Origin: Cymbidium sinense
Lineage: Eukaryota; Streptophyta; Magnoliopsida; Asparagales; Orchidaceae
Reading direction: 5' to 3'
Assembly: GCA_021442155.1 (NCBI GenBank)
Contig: CM038215.1
Span: 277,128,413 to 277,192,412, forward strand
DNA: 64,000 nt
Shown: positions 12,762 to 25,282 of the stretch, piece by piece
Layout of the letters: each line of letters starts with the position of its first letter
Numbering within the stretch: the first letter of the stretch is position 1
Made by a program: the position numbers and the translations under genes
Notes under the pieces: model-generated
What the model was told of the DNA's origin: nothing
What the model saw: the letters and a program-made list of their open reading frames with translations, nothing else
Databases searched by the model: none

Positions 12762-13224
12762 AAATGGGCAACCTTATCAGAAACATCATCATCAACCAGC
12801 TCCTAGATCTAGTGGAGCCAAGTGAGGTGGTTATCCATCATAGTGATGGGGGATCTGGAGGTGCTGGTGGATATGGAGGTGGTGGTTGGAGCAGTGGTGG
12901 TTATGGAGGTGGAAAGAGCGATGAAGGTTACAATCGTGGTGGTGGTGGAAGGAAATATCGAGGGTATGATGGTGGATCCCACTACTCGAGAGGCCAGGGT
13001 GGTTCTGATGGGAACTGGAGAAACTGAAGAACGACTGACCCGATCTGCAGCTTATGGAACTGTCTTTACATTAGAGACATAAGTTATCTAATTTAATTTT
13101 CTATGTGTGCTTATTTTTTATCTATATCATTGCTTATGCCTTAGAGCACTGGGTGTGTTACTTGGTTGATGAAATAAAAAACAAGAAATGTTGAATCTAA
13201 ATTTGTTCTCTATTAAAAAAAAAA
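12762..13224 (+). pseudogene. GR-RBP 3' fragment, copy 3 (longest C-terminus)
   Basis: This is the best preserved copy. A 1-bp loss near the 5' junction creates an ATG at 12764 that opens an 87-codon frame to TGA at 13025. It reads NLIRNIIINQ (from NLDGRNITVNQ), then a Gly-rich tail with GGAGGYGGGGW, GGYGGG and RGGGGRKYRGYDGG, ending SDGNWRN. That Trp-Arg-Asn end is typical of plant GR-RBPs. The RRM core with RNP1 and RNP2 is absent, so RNA recognition is not expected. The 3' UTR ends in an A-run at 13215-13224. The ATG is probably accidental. Expression cannot be judged from sequence. Confidence 0.8.
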
Positions 13225-13682
13225 TACCAAAAACCCTAATCCTTAAACTAAAACCTGAACCGTAGACCTAAAACCTAAACCCAAAACCCTAAAAACCATA
13301 AACCTTAAACCATAAATCCTAAACCCTAAATCCTAAACCCTAATATCCTAAAACCCTAAACCCTAAACCCTAAACCCTAAACTTCAAACCCTAAACCCTA
13401 AACCCTAAACCCTAAACTTCAAACCCTAAACCTTATACCCTAAACCCTCAACTAACTCTAAACCATAAACCCTAAAAAGGTAAAAACCTAAACCTAAACT
13501 AAATAAAACCTAAAAATAAAATAAATAAATAAACCTAAACTAAAAAAAATAAAAAATAAATTAAAATAAAACATAAACTAAAACCTAAACCTAAAAAGAA
13601 AATAAAATAAAAAATAAAAACTAGACTAAAATAAAATAAATAAAAACCTAAATTAAACTAAAAAATAAAAAACCTATTACTT

Positions 13683-14915
13683 CTACAACAACAACAACAA
13701 CAATAGGCCGTTAACCAACTACGTGGGGTTGGCAACATGAATCCTTTGTCTCCATTGTGTCTTATTATGTGTCAAATTCTCATTTAATTCAAGTATACTA
13801 AGGTCATTTTTTATACATCATAAGCATGTTTATTTAGATCTACCTCTACCTTTTAACATAAGTCAAATCTAATGTATCTACTCTCCTAATCGGGTCATTG
13901 GACAATCGACACTTTATGTGGCCAAACCATCTAAGGTAACTCTCTCTAATCTTATCTACCACTAGAGCTACTCCAACTTTTTCCTGAACATACTCATTTC
14001 ATATTTTATCTCTAAGAGTAAAGCCACTCATCCACCTAAGCATCCTCATCTCCACAACACTTAAGTTGGTCTCATGCTTCTCTTTTATTGGCCAACATTC
14101 TGCACTATAAATCATTGCAGGTCTTGCCTATAAAATTTTCCCTTAAGTTTAAGCGATACTTTTCTATCACACAATAGCAGATGCATTCCTCCACTTCAAC
14201 CATCCAACTTGAATTCTACTAATAACATCTCCATCTATTTCACCATCATTTTGAACAATAGAGCCTAAATATCTGAATCACTCACTCTTTTTAATGACTT
14301 GTTCACCTAATGTCACAACACTACCACTATAACTTCTACAACTAAAGTTACACTCCATATATTCAATTTTAGATCTACTTAAATGAAAACCTTTAGACTA
14401 AGGTTAACCTCCATAATTCAAGTTTCTATTGGACTCCTCTCTAGTCTTATCAACAAGAAGAATGACATAAAAAAGCATTCACCAAGGTACATCTTCTTAT
14501 AAATGCCTAGTAAGAACATCCATAACTAAAGCAAAAAAAGATAAGGGCTTGAAGTTGATCCTTGATGTAATTCAACTGAAATAGAAAATTTTTTTTTAAT
14601 CCTCCTTATGTTTGGACACAAGTAACTGCTCTAGTATACATATCCTTAATGACTTAAATATAACCAATATTAACTCCTTTATTTTCTAGAACTCTCCAAA
14701 AAACATCTTTTGAAACTTTTTCATAAGCTTTCTCTAAATCAATAAAAATCATTTGTAGATCCTCCTTGCTTTGTTTATACTTCTCCATCAAACCTCTTAA
14801 GAAATGTATAACATCCATAGTAGATCTACCTGGCATGAAACCAAATTGATTGTGAGAAACTTTTGAATCACATAGTATCAATTACTCTCTCCCATAATTT
14901 TAATGTGTGACATAT
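13683..14915 (-). mobile_element. RTE-clade LINE, 5'-truncated 3' part
   Basis: This is a non-LTR retrotransposon remnant read on the minus strand. Around 14881-14654 it encodes reverse transcriptase sequence with QFGFMPGRST, FIDLEKAYEKV and a Met-rich helix, typical of plant RTE elements. Around 14060-13850 it encodes the C-terminal region with MRMLRWM and LRWFGHIK, again RTE-like. It ends in (TTG)n, seen as (CAA)n at 13687-13703 on +, the usual tail of plant RTE LINEs. The catalytic FADD region lies in a frameshifted stretch that I could not read cleanly. At 14915 the element is cut by an LTR, so the endonuclease and first RT motifs are missing. The 3' tail touches telomere-like repeat. Confidence 0.85.
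14654..14881 (-). pseudogene. LINE reverse transcriptase fragment
   Basis: An open stretch of about 75 codons contains VSHNQFGFMPGRSTMDVIHF, a Lys/Glu-rich helix and MIFIDLEKAYEKVSKDVFW. In intact elements this is the fingers/palm part of the RT that copies LINE RNA at the nicked target. It is far shorter than a complete RT domain and has no start of its own, so it is a dead fragment of the LINE. Confidence 0.85.
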
Positions 14916-17900
14916 TGTGGTGTTTATTTTTTATATCTATTTATGTATATGTAAGGGGGACACCATGCAGATCTGAGGATGTACTTATTGAAGTGATCAA
15001 GTTTGACATCAAGGAATAGTGTACTATCTTAAAAGGTAGAAGTCACTACCCTACAATGGACCTAATCACCTAATAAAGACTTCTAAGGCAAGATGGGTCT
15101 TTGACTATACAAGAGATTTTTTCCCTATTTTACATGGATGAATAAAGTAGGGTTTATTTAAATTGGGTTCTAAAGTTCCCTATGAGAGCAAGCCCCCATA
15201 GTTAATTACATCCTAAGGAAGGTGAGTTCCTTAAGAATACTCTCGATTAAAGTAGATAATTATTGTCTCTAAAGAATTCAAAGATAGGATTATCAATAAA
15301 TCAGTTATATTTGGAAGATCAAATGGGATAGATCAAAGGAGAGATTTATTATCAAGCCAAAGGAGATGAGTAGGGAATGCTCATGATACTAGGAAGCATA
15401 GTGAGCATTCCAATCAATCCTATGGTTGTGCTTTATATATTTGATTTTGAGGAGAAATTACATGTTTGAGTTAGAATTTTATTAGAAAGCTAGAACTTAT
15501 ACTCTAATAACACAAGATTGTTAGGGTGCCTAATAGGTGAGGATTTATGCCTATAGCCCAAGGGGGAACTGACAACCTCAGATCCTAAATCTATCGAGCT
15601 TTGGTGAAGTCCAAAGCATGACCCAAATTTATGGTGAAAGTGAGTATATGGTTTATCTCTACAAGAGAGAGTAAACCACCCGACTGTTGGACTTATAATT
15701 GCCTGGAGTGGCAGCCAGCTAACTCCTCCTATATTTTAAAACCATGTGGTCAAGTCATATGCTTTGCAAGATGGTTAGGCTATTATTTATTTAGAAAAGA
15801 AACTAAGTCCTTAAACCCACTCCCTAAGAGACTAGAGCATGAGGGGTATGAATAATGACTTAATGCAAATTCTTATTAAATTTCACTTAATCTAAGACTC
15901 TATATTTTGATAGAGGCTATAGGATTTTGTATGCCTAAATGCATGAGAAGTTGATTATGGGCCAAATAAAAATAGAAAGAGTTATTCTTCCATCATAGGC
16001 CCTTAAAGTTAAGCCCATTTCTATGGCAAAGATGGAAGCCCTCTCTTAACAAGAGTGAAATAAGATGATTATGCATGATATTAAACATACAACATCCAAA
16101 TATAATGGGTTACTAAATATTTTATTATCTTGATTTAATGCTTAGGCTTTTACATGAGGTTATGAGGTTTTTTAGAGATTTAGTTATGAGTTGTTAGTTT
16201 GGGTAGAAAATTAATTTGTATCCTTGAGCCTAATCATCTAGGCCATACAACAATCAATAATAAATAAACTATGAAGATGTATGTTTTTTTCTAATGTACA
16301 AGGTAAACAAAAAATATCAACCAATTTTATAAAGCTATCACAAAGAATAAAAGGTCGATGTAGTACCATCAGTATAACAAAAAAAATGTGGGTAGCTAAG
16401 CTCTACCCTTATACATCCCGGTATAATGAAATAATAATAGCAATTATTATCTTTGAATGTTATGGGGGTTTTCATTCTTCATTCTTTTTTCTTTTACTTT
16501 TTTCTTTCATCTCTTCATTTGATTTGCTCCATTTCTTTCTTACTTTTGTCTTGATTTGGATGTGCTTGCTCCAAAGGCATCACATAGGTACATAAGACTT
16601 GGTCTTATAACCAATGCTCATTCTAATCCCCCATAACACTTATCCTAATCCTAATGAAAAATTACATTAAAAGAAGGAAAGTAAATCTAGCTACACCTGC
16701 AAAATAAGTGTTAGCTAAACACACCATATAACCCAAGCAGTTATATGAATAATTTGGACTTAACACCCCACACATGGGTAACCAAGCCCACCTATCCTAA
16801 CTTGGGCTATGCTTAGGGATATAAGCAACCTGCACAACATAAATATTTATATTTTTATTACAGTGACCCCTTAAGCATGACCCCTTGCAGAAAACATGAT
16901 TAGGCTAACAATGGCCTAACATCCAGACTATGCACATACACCCTAACATCCAGTCTACAACAACACATCACAAAACAAGCATACATCAAACCATACACCG
17001 CCCTAAGATAAAGCTAGAAGTGGTAACTTAGTCTAAAGTGTGTGCATCAAGGCTTGTGTGGTATGTCCTAACTAGGTTTAGAGTTATAATTTTGCTAAGT
17101 GGAGGATTTAATTTATGAAGGGTTGATTTCTCTTTAAATGATTTAATTAATTTAAAGATTTTACTTAATATTTTTTTTGTTTCATTTGACCAACAAAACA
17201 ACCAAGTGTTATAAAGAGAAGAATGAGAGGAAACCCCTTTTTCATCTTTACCTTAAGTCACTTCTAAAGTAAGTTAATTAATCAATTTCCTTTAGTGAGT
17301 GGGTTATTACATGTTTTGATTAATCTTAAGTTTAGGTTCACTCTAAATGACCTAGTTTAATAAGAAAGACATCTTAGGATTAATTACAATGAATTACCAT
17401 CACATAACACATATTCATTCATTTCTTTCCATCATGTTTATCTTGCATATGATTAAGTCCTAAGCATACCTTTACATATAATGCATGTCTTAGCACACTT
17501 AAGTGATGAATGTAAGATGCATGCATGTCTTTAATAGAAAAAAGGAGGGATTTTTCATCCATTAGTTAGATACACATTCACATGTATACAATTTTTAAGT
17601 GAGTACGATATCATTATTCTTCACCAGGGGCGTAAGGTACAAGACCTACTTATTACTTAAAGCCTGTAGCCCGTGGGTGTCCGACTAATATACCACTTTT
17701 CTTAGATACATATGTAGATATATAAACAACTATAAGGATAGGAAAACTCCTGCAAAAGTTGTATTTTTAATTTACTTAATTCATGTTTCTTATTCATTGA
17801 TTATATCACACATTCATATATATAAGAGTTTTAAGTGAGTATGATGCCATTATTCTGCACCAGGGGTGTAAGGTACAATACCTACATAGACTACTTAAAG

Positions 17901-19358
17901 TCTGTAGCCCAGGTGTCTAGACTAATATGCCACTTTTCTCAAATACAAGTGAATGTACAAAAAATCCACAAGAGCAAGAAGCCATGCAAGAGGTCACATT
18001 TGATTTGATTGAATGATTTACATATGTGATATGAAATTCTTTCGAAGCCTTAGCATGGAGATGCATAGGAATAGATTTAGACAAATGTTGTGTTCTTTTG
18101 AAATGAACTTTACATTTTTAAATCCTATATGAATCCATGTAAGATAAGAAAAGAGAACTTCATATTTCATATCTTATATTATCACCACATGCAAACTTAT
18201 ATATACTTATAATTAATATGACTTCATATATTATAATTGGTTTATGGGCTTTTAAAAATAGCTTTTGATTTAATAGTAGTAATAGCCACACCTATTTTTA
18301 ATTTAAGTCAACACATGCAATTTGACATAGAAGAAACCATTTCATTTAATTAGTTTTAAAAGAAATGAATGCATGATTTCACATGGCAAGCAATATTTAA
18401 CATGATTAGAAAGAAATAAAGGAATATACATGATCTCATTCATCCTAATTAATTCTAAGGATAATCATATTAAACAAGGCTATTTAAGATAAACCAAAGT
18501 TCTTTAAAGACATTTTTAATCTTGAGTTTGATTTGATTTAGGAAATATGAAAGAGGTTTCATGATCCTAATCCCCATGTGTGAATTAATTTGGTTTAATG
18601 ATGAATATTTAGGTTGATTTTATATTTTGATTAGGTTAAGGTGTGAATTAAGTGAATTAATTAACCCTTACCTATATCACCTTAAGTTAATTAACTAATT
18701 AATAATAAGCCAATTGATATGCAACCATATGAAAAGTAAATTTGTAATGCTCCTAAGAAATGAAAGGGGCCTAATGTAATTGGCTTATGATTAATAGTTA
18801 ATTAGATTAATGGATCTCACTAACTACTTTTATGGTTTTCTCACACATGAGCTAACCATAATTTCATTATCTCTCACCTTGGGTTATTGAACACCCAAAG
18901 AGCTACCCAAGATCAATTAAGGGTTGCTTTGGTGTGAAGTGGATTTTAGATTGAGTTAAATCAAACTTGTTAATTAGTTGATTCGATTCTTTGATTACAT
19001 TTTGAGGATGATGAAATTAATTTAAGGAGAAGGATAAAGAATAAGGCCTCAATCCTTAATCCTTAAGTCATTTTAAATACTCAATTAGGCTCTGATTTTT
19101 GTTTTAGAAGTTAATTAAGTAATTAATTACCTCATTAATCATCAATTAATTAAATTTTAAAAAGTGAAAGAAATCTAGGAAATGAATTAGGAAAAATATC
19201 CCAATTATATTTCCTAAGTTCCCTTATTATTCCATAGATGTAATTAGGCTTAAATAATTAATCAAATCATTATTCATTCATTAATTATCACTAATTAAAT
19301 TAAGAGAGTGATTTAGGCTTAATCAATTGATTTCCTAATTAAGCAAACAATAAAATTG
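14916..19358 (-). mobile_element. Giant gypsy LTR, truncated (copy 3)
   Basis: Non-coding LTR sequence. Its + side begins TGTGGTGTTT at 14916, matching the end of the solo LTR in reverse complement (TGCTGGTGTTT). It runs parallel to 25283-28900 and to 47330-50779 plus 53800-54400. It stops near 19358, within sequence equivalent to about 54390, so roughly 3 kb of LTR is missing. I saw no matching target duplication. It interrupts the RTE LINE. Strand is given relative to the pol genes of the family. It holds a duplicated block at about 17590-17945. The small ORFs here have no recognised domain. Confidence 0.75.
17590..17945. repeat. Duplicated about 245-bp block inside LTR copy 3
   Basis: The string 'aggggcgtaaggtacaagacctac' and the following 'actaatataccacttttct' occur near 17626-17700 and again near 17862-17938 with small differences. 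LTR copies at 27600 and 49990 carry a single version. Confidence 0.7.
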
Positions 19359-19840
19359 TAGAACCGCCTTTATGAGGTTTATTGGCTATGATGGCTAGGG
19401 ATGTTAAATATTTTTTTTGTTGGTTAGTAGTAATATTTGTGATGTAACCTTTTCGAGTATGGTCGCTCACAATTTGCCCCTTCTAATTTTTATGATTGAG
19501 CCTGAGCCTTTTATTTGGCTTTTCTTTCCTTTCTCTTTATCTTTGTTTATTTTCTTTTATTTGTGTTTATCTTTGCTTTAGCTTTTTTTCTTGTAGGTTT
19601 CCTTCGCTGGTTCTTATGTCTCTTCAGATGGATTGTTAACCTGCTTAGGGATTCTGTGATGTTGATGTTCTTTTCTTAGTTTTTCCTTTTGCTTTTTGCT
19701 ATCTTTTATATTAGTTAGGGGATTTTTCTTTTTAGGTCCTTCTATACCTCCTTGAGCAGTAGTCTTTGAGTTTTATCCCCTTTAAGGTCATCATTTCCTT
19801 TTGTTTTTGTTAATAAAATTTCTTTTTTTCCCAAAAAATA
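19359..19840 (+). mobile_element. Probable L1-type LINE 3' end with poly(A)
   Basis: A T-rich segment with no telomere or LTR similarity. It contains AATAAA at 19812-19817 shortly before 'tttctttttttcccaaaaaataaaa', the usual layout of plant L1 3' ends. The A-run passes straight into CCCTAAA repeat. A short open stretch at the left (MARDVKYFF at about 19397) could be the last codons of ORF2. No RT motif is present, so the assignment rests on the 3' UTR style alone. It could also be the 3' UTR of a retroposed host mRNA. Confidence 0.45.
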
Positions 19841-22800
19841 AAAATAAAACCCTAAACCTACAACCCTAAACCTTAAACCCTAAATCCCAATCATTAAACC
19901 CAACCATAAACCTAAAAAACCTAAAAACCTAAACCTAAACTAAATAAAACTAAAAAATAAAATAAATAAAAACCTAAACCTAAATAAAATAATAAAATAA
20001 AATAAAATAAAAATATAAACTAAAACCTAAACCTAAACCAAAACCCAAACATAAAAATATAATAAAATAAAATTAAAACTAAACTAAAATATAATAAATA
20101 AAACATAAACTAAACAAACAAAAAACTAACATAAAATAATAAAACCTAAATAAAATAAAAACTAAATGTAAAATAAAAATAAAATAAACCTAAAATAAAA
20201 TAAAATAAAAAATAAATAAAAATCTAAATTTAAAAAATAAACCTAAAAATAAATAAAAAATAAAACATAAACCCTAAACTAAAAAAAACCTAAACCTAAA
20301 ATAAAAATAAAATAAACCAAAGCCTAAACAAAAATAAATTAAACTAAAATAAAACCTAAACCTAAACCTAAAATAACTAAACCTAAACCTAAACCTAAAC
20401 TCTAAATAAAATAAAATAACTAAAAGTAAACCTAAACCTAAACTAAAATATAAAAGCTAAAAATAAACCTAAAATAAAAACCTAAAACCTTAACCTCAAA
20501 AAATAAAATATAAACCTAAACCTAAACCTAAAAGTAAAAATAAACCTAAACCCAAAATAAAATAAAATAAAACTAAACAAAAGTTATGCAAACCTCCTAA
20601 ACCTAAAAAATAAACTAAAATAAAAACCTAAATTAAAATAAATAAACTAAAATAAATAAACTAAACTAAATAAAAATAATAAATAAATAAACCAAAATAA
20701 ATAAAAAATAAACTAAATAAACCTAAGCCTATTAGTTTACTTAATTTTTTTTAAAAAAAACCTCTAAACTTTAATCCCTAAATCCTAAACCCTAAACCCT
20801 AAACCCTATACCCTAAAGCCTAAAAAACCATAAACCCAAAACCGTAAATCCTAAACTTTAAACCCTAACCCTAACCATAAACCCTAAACCCAAAATCTTA
20901 AACCCTAAACCATAAAACCCTAAACTACACCCCAAACTAAACCCTAAACCCTAAACCCTAAACCTTAAAGACTAAACCCTAAACCCTAAATTAACTAAAA
21001 CTCTGCTAACCTAAACCCTAAGCCCTAAAAAAACCTAAAAAACCTAAACCTATACTAAATAAAACCTAATAATAAAATAAATAAAATAAAAATTAAACCT
21101 AAACCTAAAAATAAAATTAAATAAAAAAAAATAAACTAAAATAAAATAAATAAAACATAAATTAAATAAAAATATAAAATAAACTCAAGAATAAAAACCT
21201 AAATAAAAAAACTAAACATAAAATAAAAATAAATAAACCTAAAATAAAATAAAAAATAAATAAAAACCTAAACCTAAAAGATAAACCTAAAATAAATGAA
21301 AAATAAAACCTAATCCCTAAATTAAAAAAAAAAACCTAAACCTAAAATAAAACTAAAATAAACAAAAAAAATACCTAAACCTAAAATAAAATAAACTAAA
21401 CTAAAATAAATAAAACCTAAACTTAAACCTAAAATAAACTAAACATAAACCAAACCTAAATAAAATAAAATAAAATATTATAAAACTCAAATAAGTTTAA
21501 ATCCTAAATTAAAAATAAAACCTAAAATAAACTAAAATAAAACCTAAACTTAAACCTAAAATAAAAAGTAAAACCTAAACCTAAACTTAAAAAAGAAACT
21601 AAAATAAAAAACCTAAATTAAATAAATAAACTAAACTAAATAAAAAAAATAAACTTAAAAAAAAATAAAAAATAAATTAAATTAAATAAAAAAATAAACA
21701 TAAACTACCAATTTACTTAATTTTAAAAGAAAACCCTAAACCCTAAACTAACCCTAAACCCTAACCCAAACCTTAAACCCTAAATCCTAAACTAACTTTA
21801 AATCCTAAACACTAAACCATAAAAACCCTAAACCCTAAAGCCTAAAGCTTAAACCCTAAACTAACACAAAACCCTAAACCTTAAAGCCTAAGCACTGAAC
21901 CCTAAACCCTAAACCCTAAACCCCAACCCTAAACCCTGAACCTTAAAACCCTAAACCTTAAAACCTTAAACCCTAAACCCTAACCTTAAACCCTAAATCC
22001 CAGAAGGATAAAGCCTAAAACCCTAAAGCCTAAATCCTAAAGCCTAAAGCCAAAGCCTAAACCTAACCATAAACCACAAACCCTAAACCTAAACCTAAAG
22101 TAACTAAATAAATTAAAAAATAAACTTAAATCCTAAAACATAGTAAACCTAAACCCTAAGAATAGGCAGAACCTTGACGGCAGGAACATCACCATCAACC
22201 GCTGGCCTAGATCTATGGAGGCTAAGGGAAGGCTTATCGAAGGTGGTGGGGATCTGGAGGTGCTAGTGGATATGGAGGTGGTGGTTGGAGCAGTGGTTGT
22301 TATGGAGGTGGAAGGAGCAATGGAGGTTACAGCGTGGTGGTGGCAGAGGGAGAGATCGGGGATTTGATGGTGGATCCAGCTACTCGAGAGGCGAGGTGGT
22401 TCATGGGAACTAGAGCAGAAGAACAACTGATTTGCTTATGGAATAGTGTCTTTATAGTAAAGACGGTTCTAATTATCTAGGGTTTTTTGGTTTTCTATAT
22501 AAATTTTTTATCTATGCGTTGCTTATAGAAAACTTGGTATGTTACTTGGTTGATGAAATCAAAATTAAAATAAAACCAAAAACTAAAATAAATAAACTAA
22601 ACTAGATAAAAATAAACCTAAATAAAGATAAAAATAAAATAAAGTAAAATAAAAATAAACTAAATAAACCCTAAAAACCTAATCCCTAAACCTACAACCT
22701 AAACCATAAACCCTAAATCTGAAACCTTAAAACCCTAAACCCTAAACCCTAAATCGTAAACCCTAAACCCTAAAACCTACAAACCTAAACTCTAATCCCT

Positions 22801-25282
22801 AAACCCCAAACCCCAAACCTTAAAGCCTAAACCCTATACCCTAAAAACCTAAAAACCTAAACCTAAACTAAATAAAACCTAAAATAAAATAAATAAAAAA
22901 ACCTAAACTTAAATAAAATAAAATAAAATAAAAACCTAAACTAAGACCTCAACCTAAACCTAAACATAAAATAAAATAAAATAAATAAAAACCAAAATAA
23001 AATAAAATAAATAAAGACCTAAATTAAACTAAAAAATAAAATAAACAAAAAAAACCTAAATAAAATAAAAACTAAACATAAAATAAATATAAATTAAACA
23101 TAAAATAAAATAAAATAAAAATTAAATGAAAACCTAAACCTAAAAATAAACCTACAAATGAAATCTAAAAATAAATAAATAAATAAAACCTAAACCCTAA
23201 GCAAAAAAAACCTAAACCTAAAATAAAAATAAAATAAATGAAAACCTAAACTAAAATAAACTAAACTAAAAAAAATTAAACCTAAAAATAAACCTAAAAT
23301 AAATACCTAAACCTAAAGAAAAACCTAAACCTAAAAATAAAAAATAATAGCTAAACCTAAAAAATAAATAAAAAAATAAAACTAAACTAAAAAAATATGC
23401 ATAAACCTACACTTAAAACTAAAAAATAAACCAAAAGAAAAAAGCAAACTAAAATAAATAAACCTAAAATAAACAAACTAAAAAAATAATAATAAACCTA
23501 AATAAAAATTAAAATAAAAGAAACTAAAATAAATAAAAAATATACAAAATAAACTAAATAAACCTAAACCTACCAATTTACATAATTTTAAAAAAAAACC
23601 CTAAATTCTATATCTTAAACCCTAAACCCTAAATCCCAAACTAACTAAAACTAAGCTAAACCTAAGAAAACTAAACCTAAGAAAAACTCTAAATTTAAAC
23701 AACTATTAACTATAAACCCTAAACTTAAACCTAAACCTAAACTATACACTAAAATTTAAACCTAAACACTAAACCCTAACTAAACCCTAAATGATAAACC
23801 TAAAGCTCTAAATCAGAACCAAACTTAAACCTAAACCCTAAAACCTAAAACCCTAAACTCCTAAACCTAAACCCTAAAGCTAAACTTAAACCCTAAACCT
23901 AAACTAAACCTGAACCCTAACTTAAACACAAACTTAAACCTTAAAACTGACCCTAAACCTAAAATACTAAATATTAACTAACCTAAAACCCTAAACCCTA
24001 AAACTTAAACTTAAACCTTAAATTAATCTTAAATAAATGAACCCTAACCTTAAAAAAATCATAAACCTGGCCAAACCCTAAACCCTAAACTAAGTTTAAA
24101 CCTAAGCTAACCTAAACCCTAAACCATTAAACCCATAAAACTTAAACCTAAAGCTAAACTAAACCCAAACCCTAAATTAAATACTTAAACTTAAACCCTA
24201 AAACCCTAAATTAAAAATAAACTAAACCCTAAAAAACTAAAAACTTAAACCTAAACTAAATAAAACCTAATAATAAATTAAATCAATAAACCTAACCTAA
24301 ATAAAACAAAAAAATAAAATAGAATAAAAACCTAAACTAAAACTTAAACCTAAACCTAAAAATAAAATCAAATAAAAATAAAATCAAATAAAAATCAAAA
24401 ATAAACTAAAATAAAATAAATAAAAACCTAAACTAAACTAAATAAATAAAATTAATTTAAGAATAAAAACTTAAATAAAATAAAAACTAAATGTAAAATA
24501 AAATAAAAATAAACGTAATTAAAATAAAAAACCTAAAATAAAAATAAAATAAAATCTTAAAAAAAAAATAAACCTAAAAAAAAATAAAAAAAATAAACCT
24601 AAAAAAAAACCTAAACTTAAAATAAAAAAAAAATAAACAAACAAAATAAAATAAACTAAATAAAACAAAATATAAAACCTAAACATAAACCTAAAATAAA
24701 CTAAACTTAAACCTAAACTTGAACTAAATAAAATAAAATGAACTAAAAATAAACCTAAACTTAAGCTACAAAATAAAACCTAAAATATAAACCTAGAACA
24801 AAAACTTTGAAAAAATTTTAAAACAAAGCCAAAACCTAAACCTAAAAATAAAATGTAAAACTTAAACTTTAAAAGTAAAATAAAAATAAAACTCAACTAA
24901 AAAATAAATCCAAACCTAAAAAATAAACTAAAATAAAAAACCTAAACAAAAATAAATAAACATAAAATAAATAAATTAAACTAAATAGAAATAAAAAATA
25001 AAATAATCTCATTTAAATAAAAAATAAACTAAATAAACCTAAACCTATCGATTTACTTCTTTAAAAAAAAAAAACCCTAAACCTAAACTGTATAACTAAC
25101 CCTACACCCTAAACCCCTAAACCTACAACCATAAACCATAAACCCTAATCCCTAAAACACTAAACCCTAGATCCAAAATCCTAAATACTAAACCCTAAAT
25201 CCTAGATCGTAAACCATAAACCCTAAACCCTAAACCCTAAGACCCTAAACCCTAAGCCTTAAACCATAAACCCAAAAACCTT
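19841..25282 (+). repeat. Array B: degenerate telomere-like/A-rich composite repeat
   Basis: Same make-up and orientation as array A. CCCTAAA-rich tracts lie at 20760-21020, 21735-22095, 22680-22860, 23590-24240 (very decayed) and 25065-25280. Between them are AAAATAAA/AAACCTAAA blocks. The TTTACTTAATTT block followed by an A-run recurs near 20730, 21705, 23570 and 25045. One GR-RBP fragment lies at 22160. The array stops abruptly at the LTR at 25283, and no other gene is seen in it. Confidence 0.9.
22159..22575 (+). pseudogene. GR-RBP 3' fragment, copy 4
   Basis: It begins CCCTAAG|AATAGGCAG, the same junction as copies 1, 2 and 7, with a stop (TAG) as the second codon of the former frame. 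The glycine-rich part keeps GGYGGGGWSSG and later GRDRG-like words in shifting frames because of several small deletions. The 3' UTR is shortened and ends in A-rich sequence near 22575. The minus-strand ORF over it is an antisense shadow of Gly codons. Non-functional. Confidence 0.8.

Larger units (their letters stand above)
7946..13682 (+). repeat. Array A: degenerate telomere-like/A-rich composite repeat
   Basis: Near-canonical CCCTAAA runs (8480-8900, 9700-9780, 10345-10500, 10790-10950, 12380-12700, 13320-13470) alternate with blocks of AAACCTAAA and AAAATAAA words. The + strand is almost free of G outside the embedded GR-RBP pieces. CCCTAAA is always on the + strand. Short conserved blocks recur: 'cctatcaatttacttaa' with an A-run before CCCTAAA tracts (about 8460, 9680, 10700), and 'aaagtaactaaataaatt' 50-75 bp before GR-RBP copies (about 9790, 10950, 12713). 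Three truncated GR-RBP copies lie inside. Plant telomeres are TTTAGGG, so this is an interstitial, decayed telomere-like array, not a functional chromosome end. Confidence 0.9.

Noticed and set aside
7946..13682. Functional chromosome end
   Set aside because: Repeats are highly degenerate, interrupted by genes and elements, and continue on both sides into other DNA.
16281..16595. 104-codon + ORF with a hydrophobic C-terminus
   Set aside because: Inside LTR copy 3 in an AT/T-rich stretch. The equivalent places in other LTR copies are not open, and there is no domain.
22133..22426. 97-codon minus-strand ORF
   Set aside because: Antisense of GR-RBP copy 4; Thr/Ser repeats are the complement of Gly codons.
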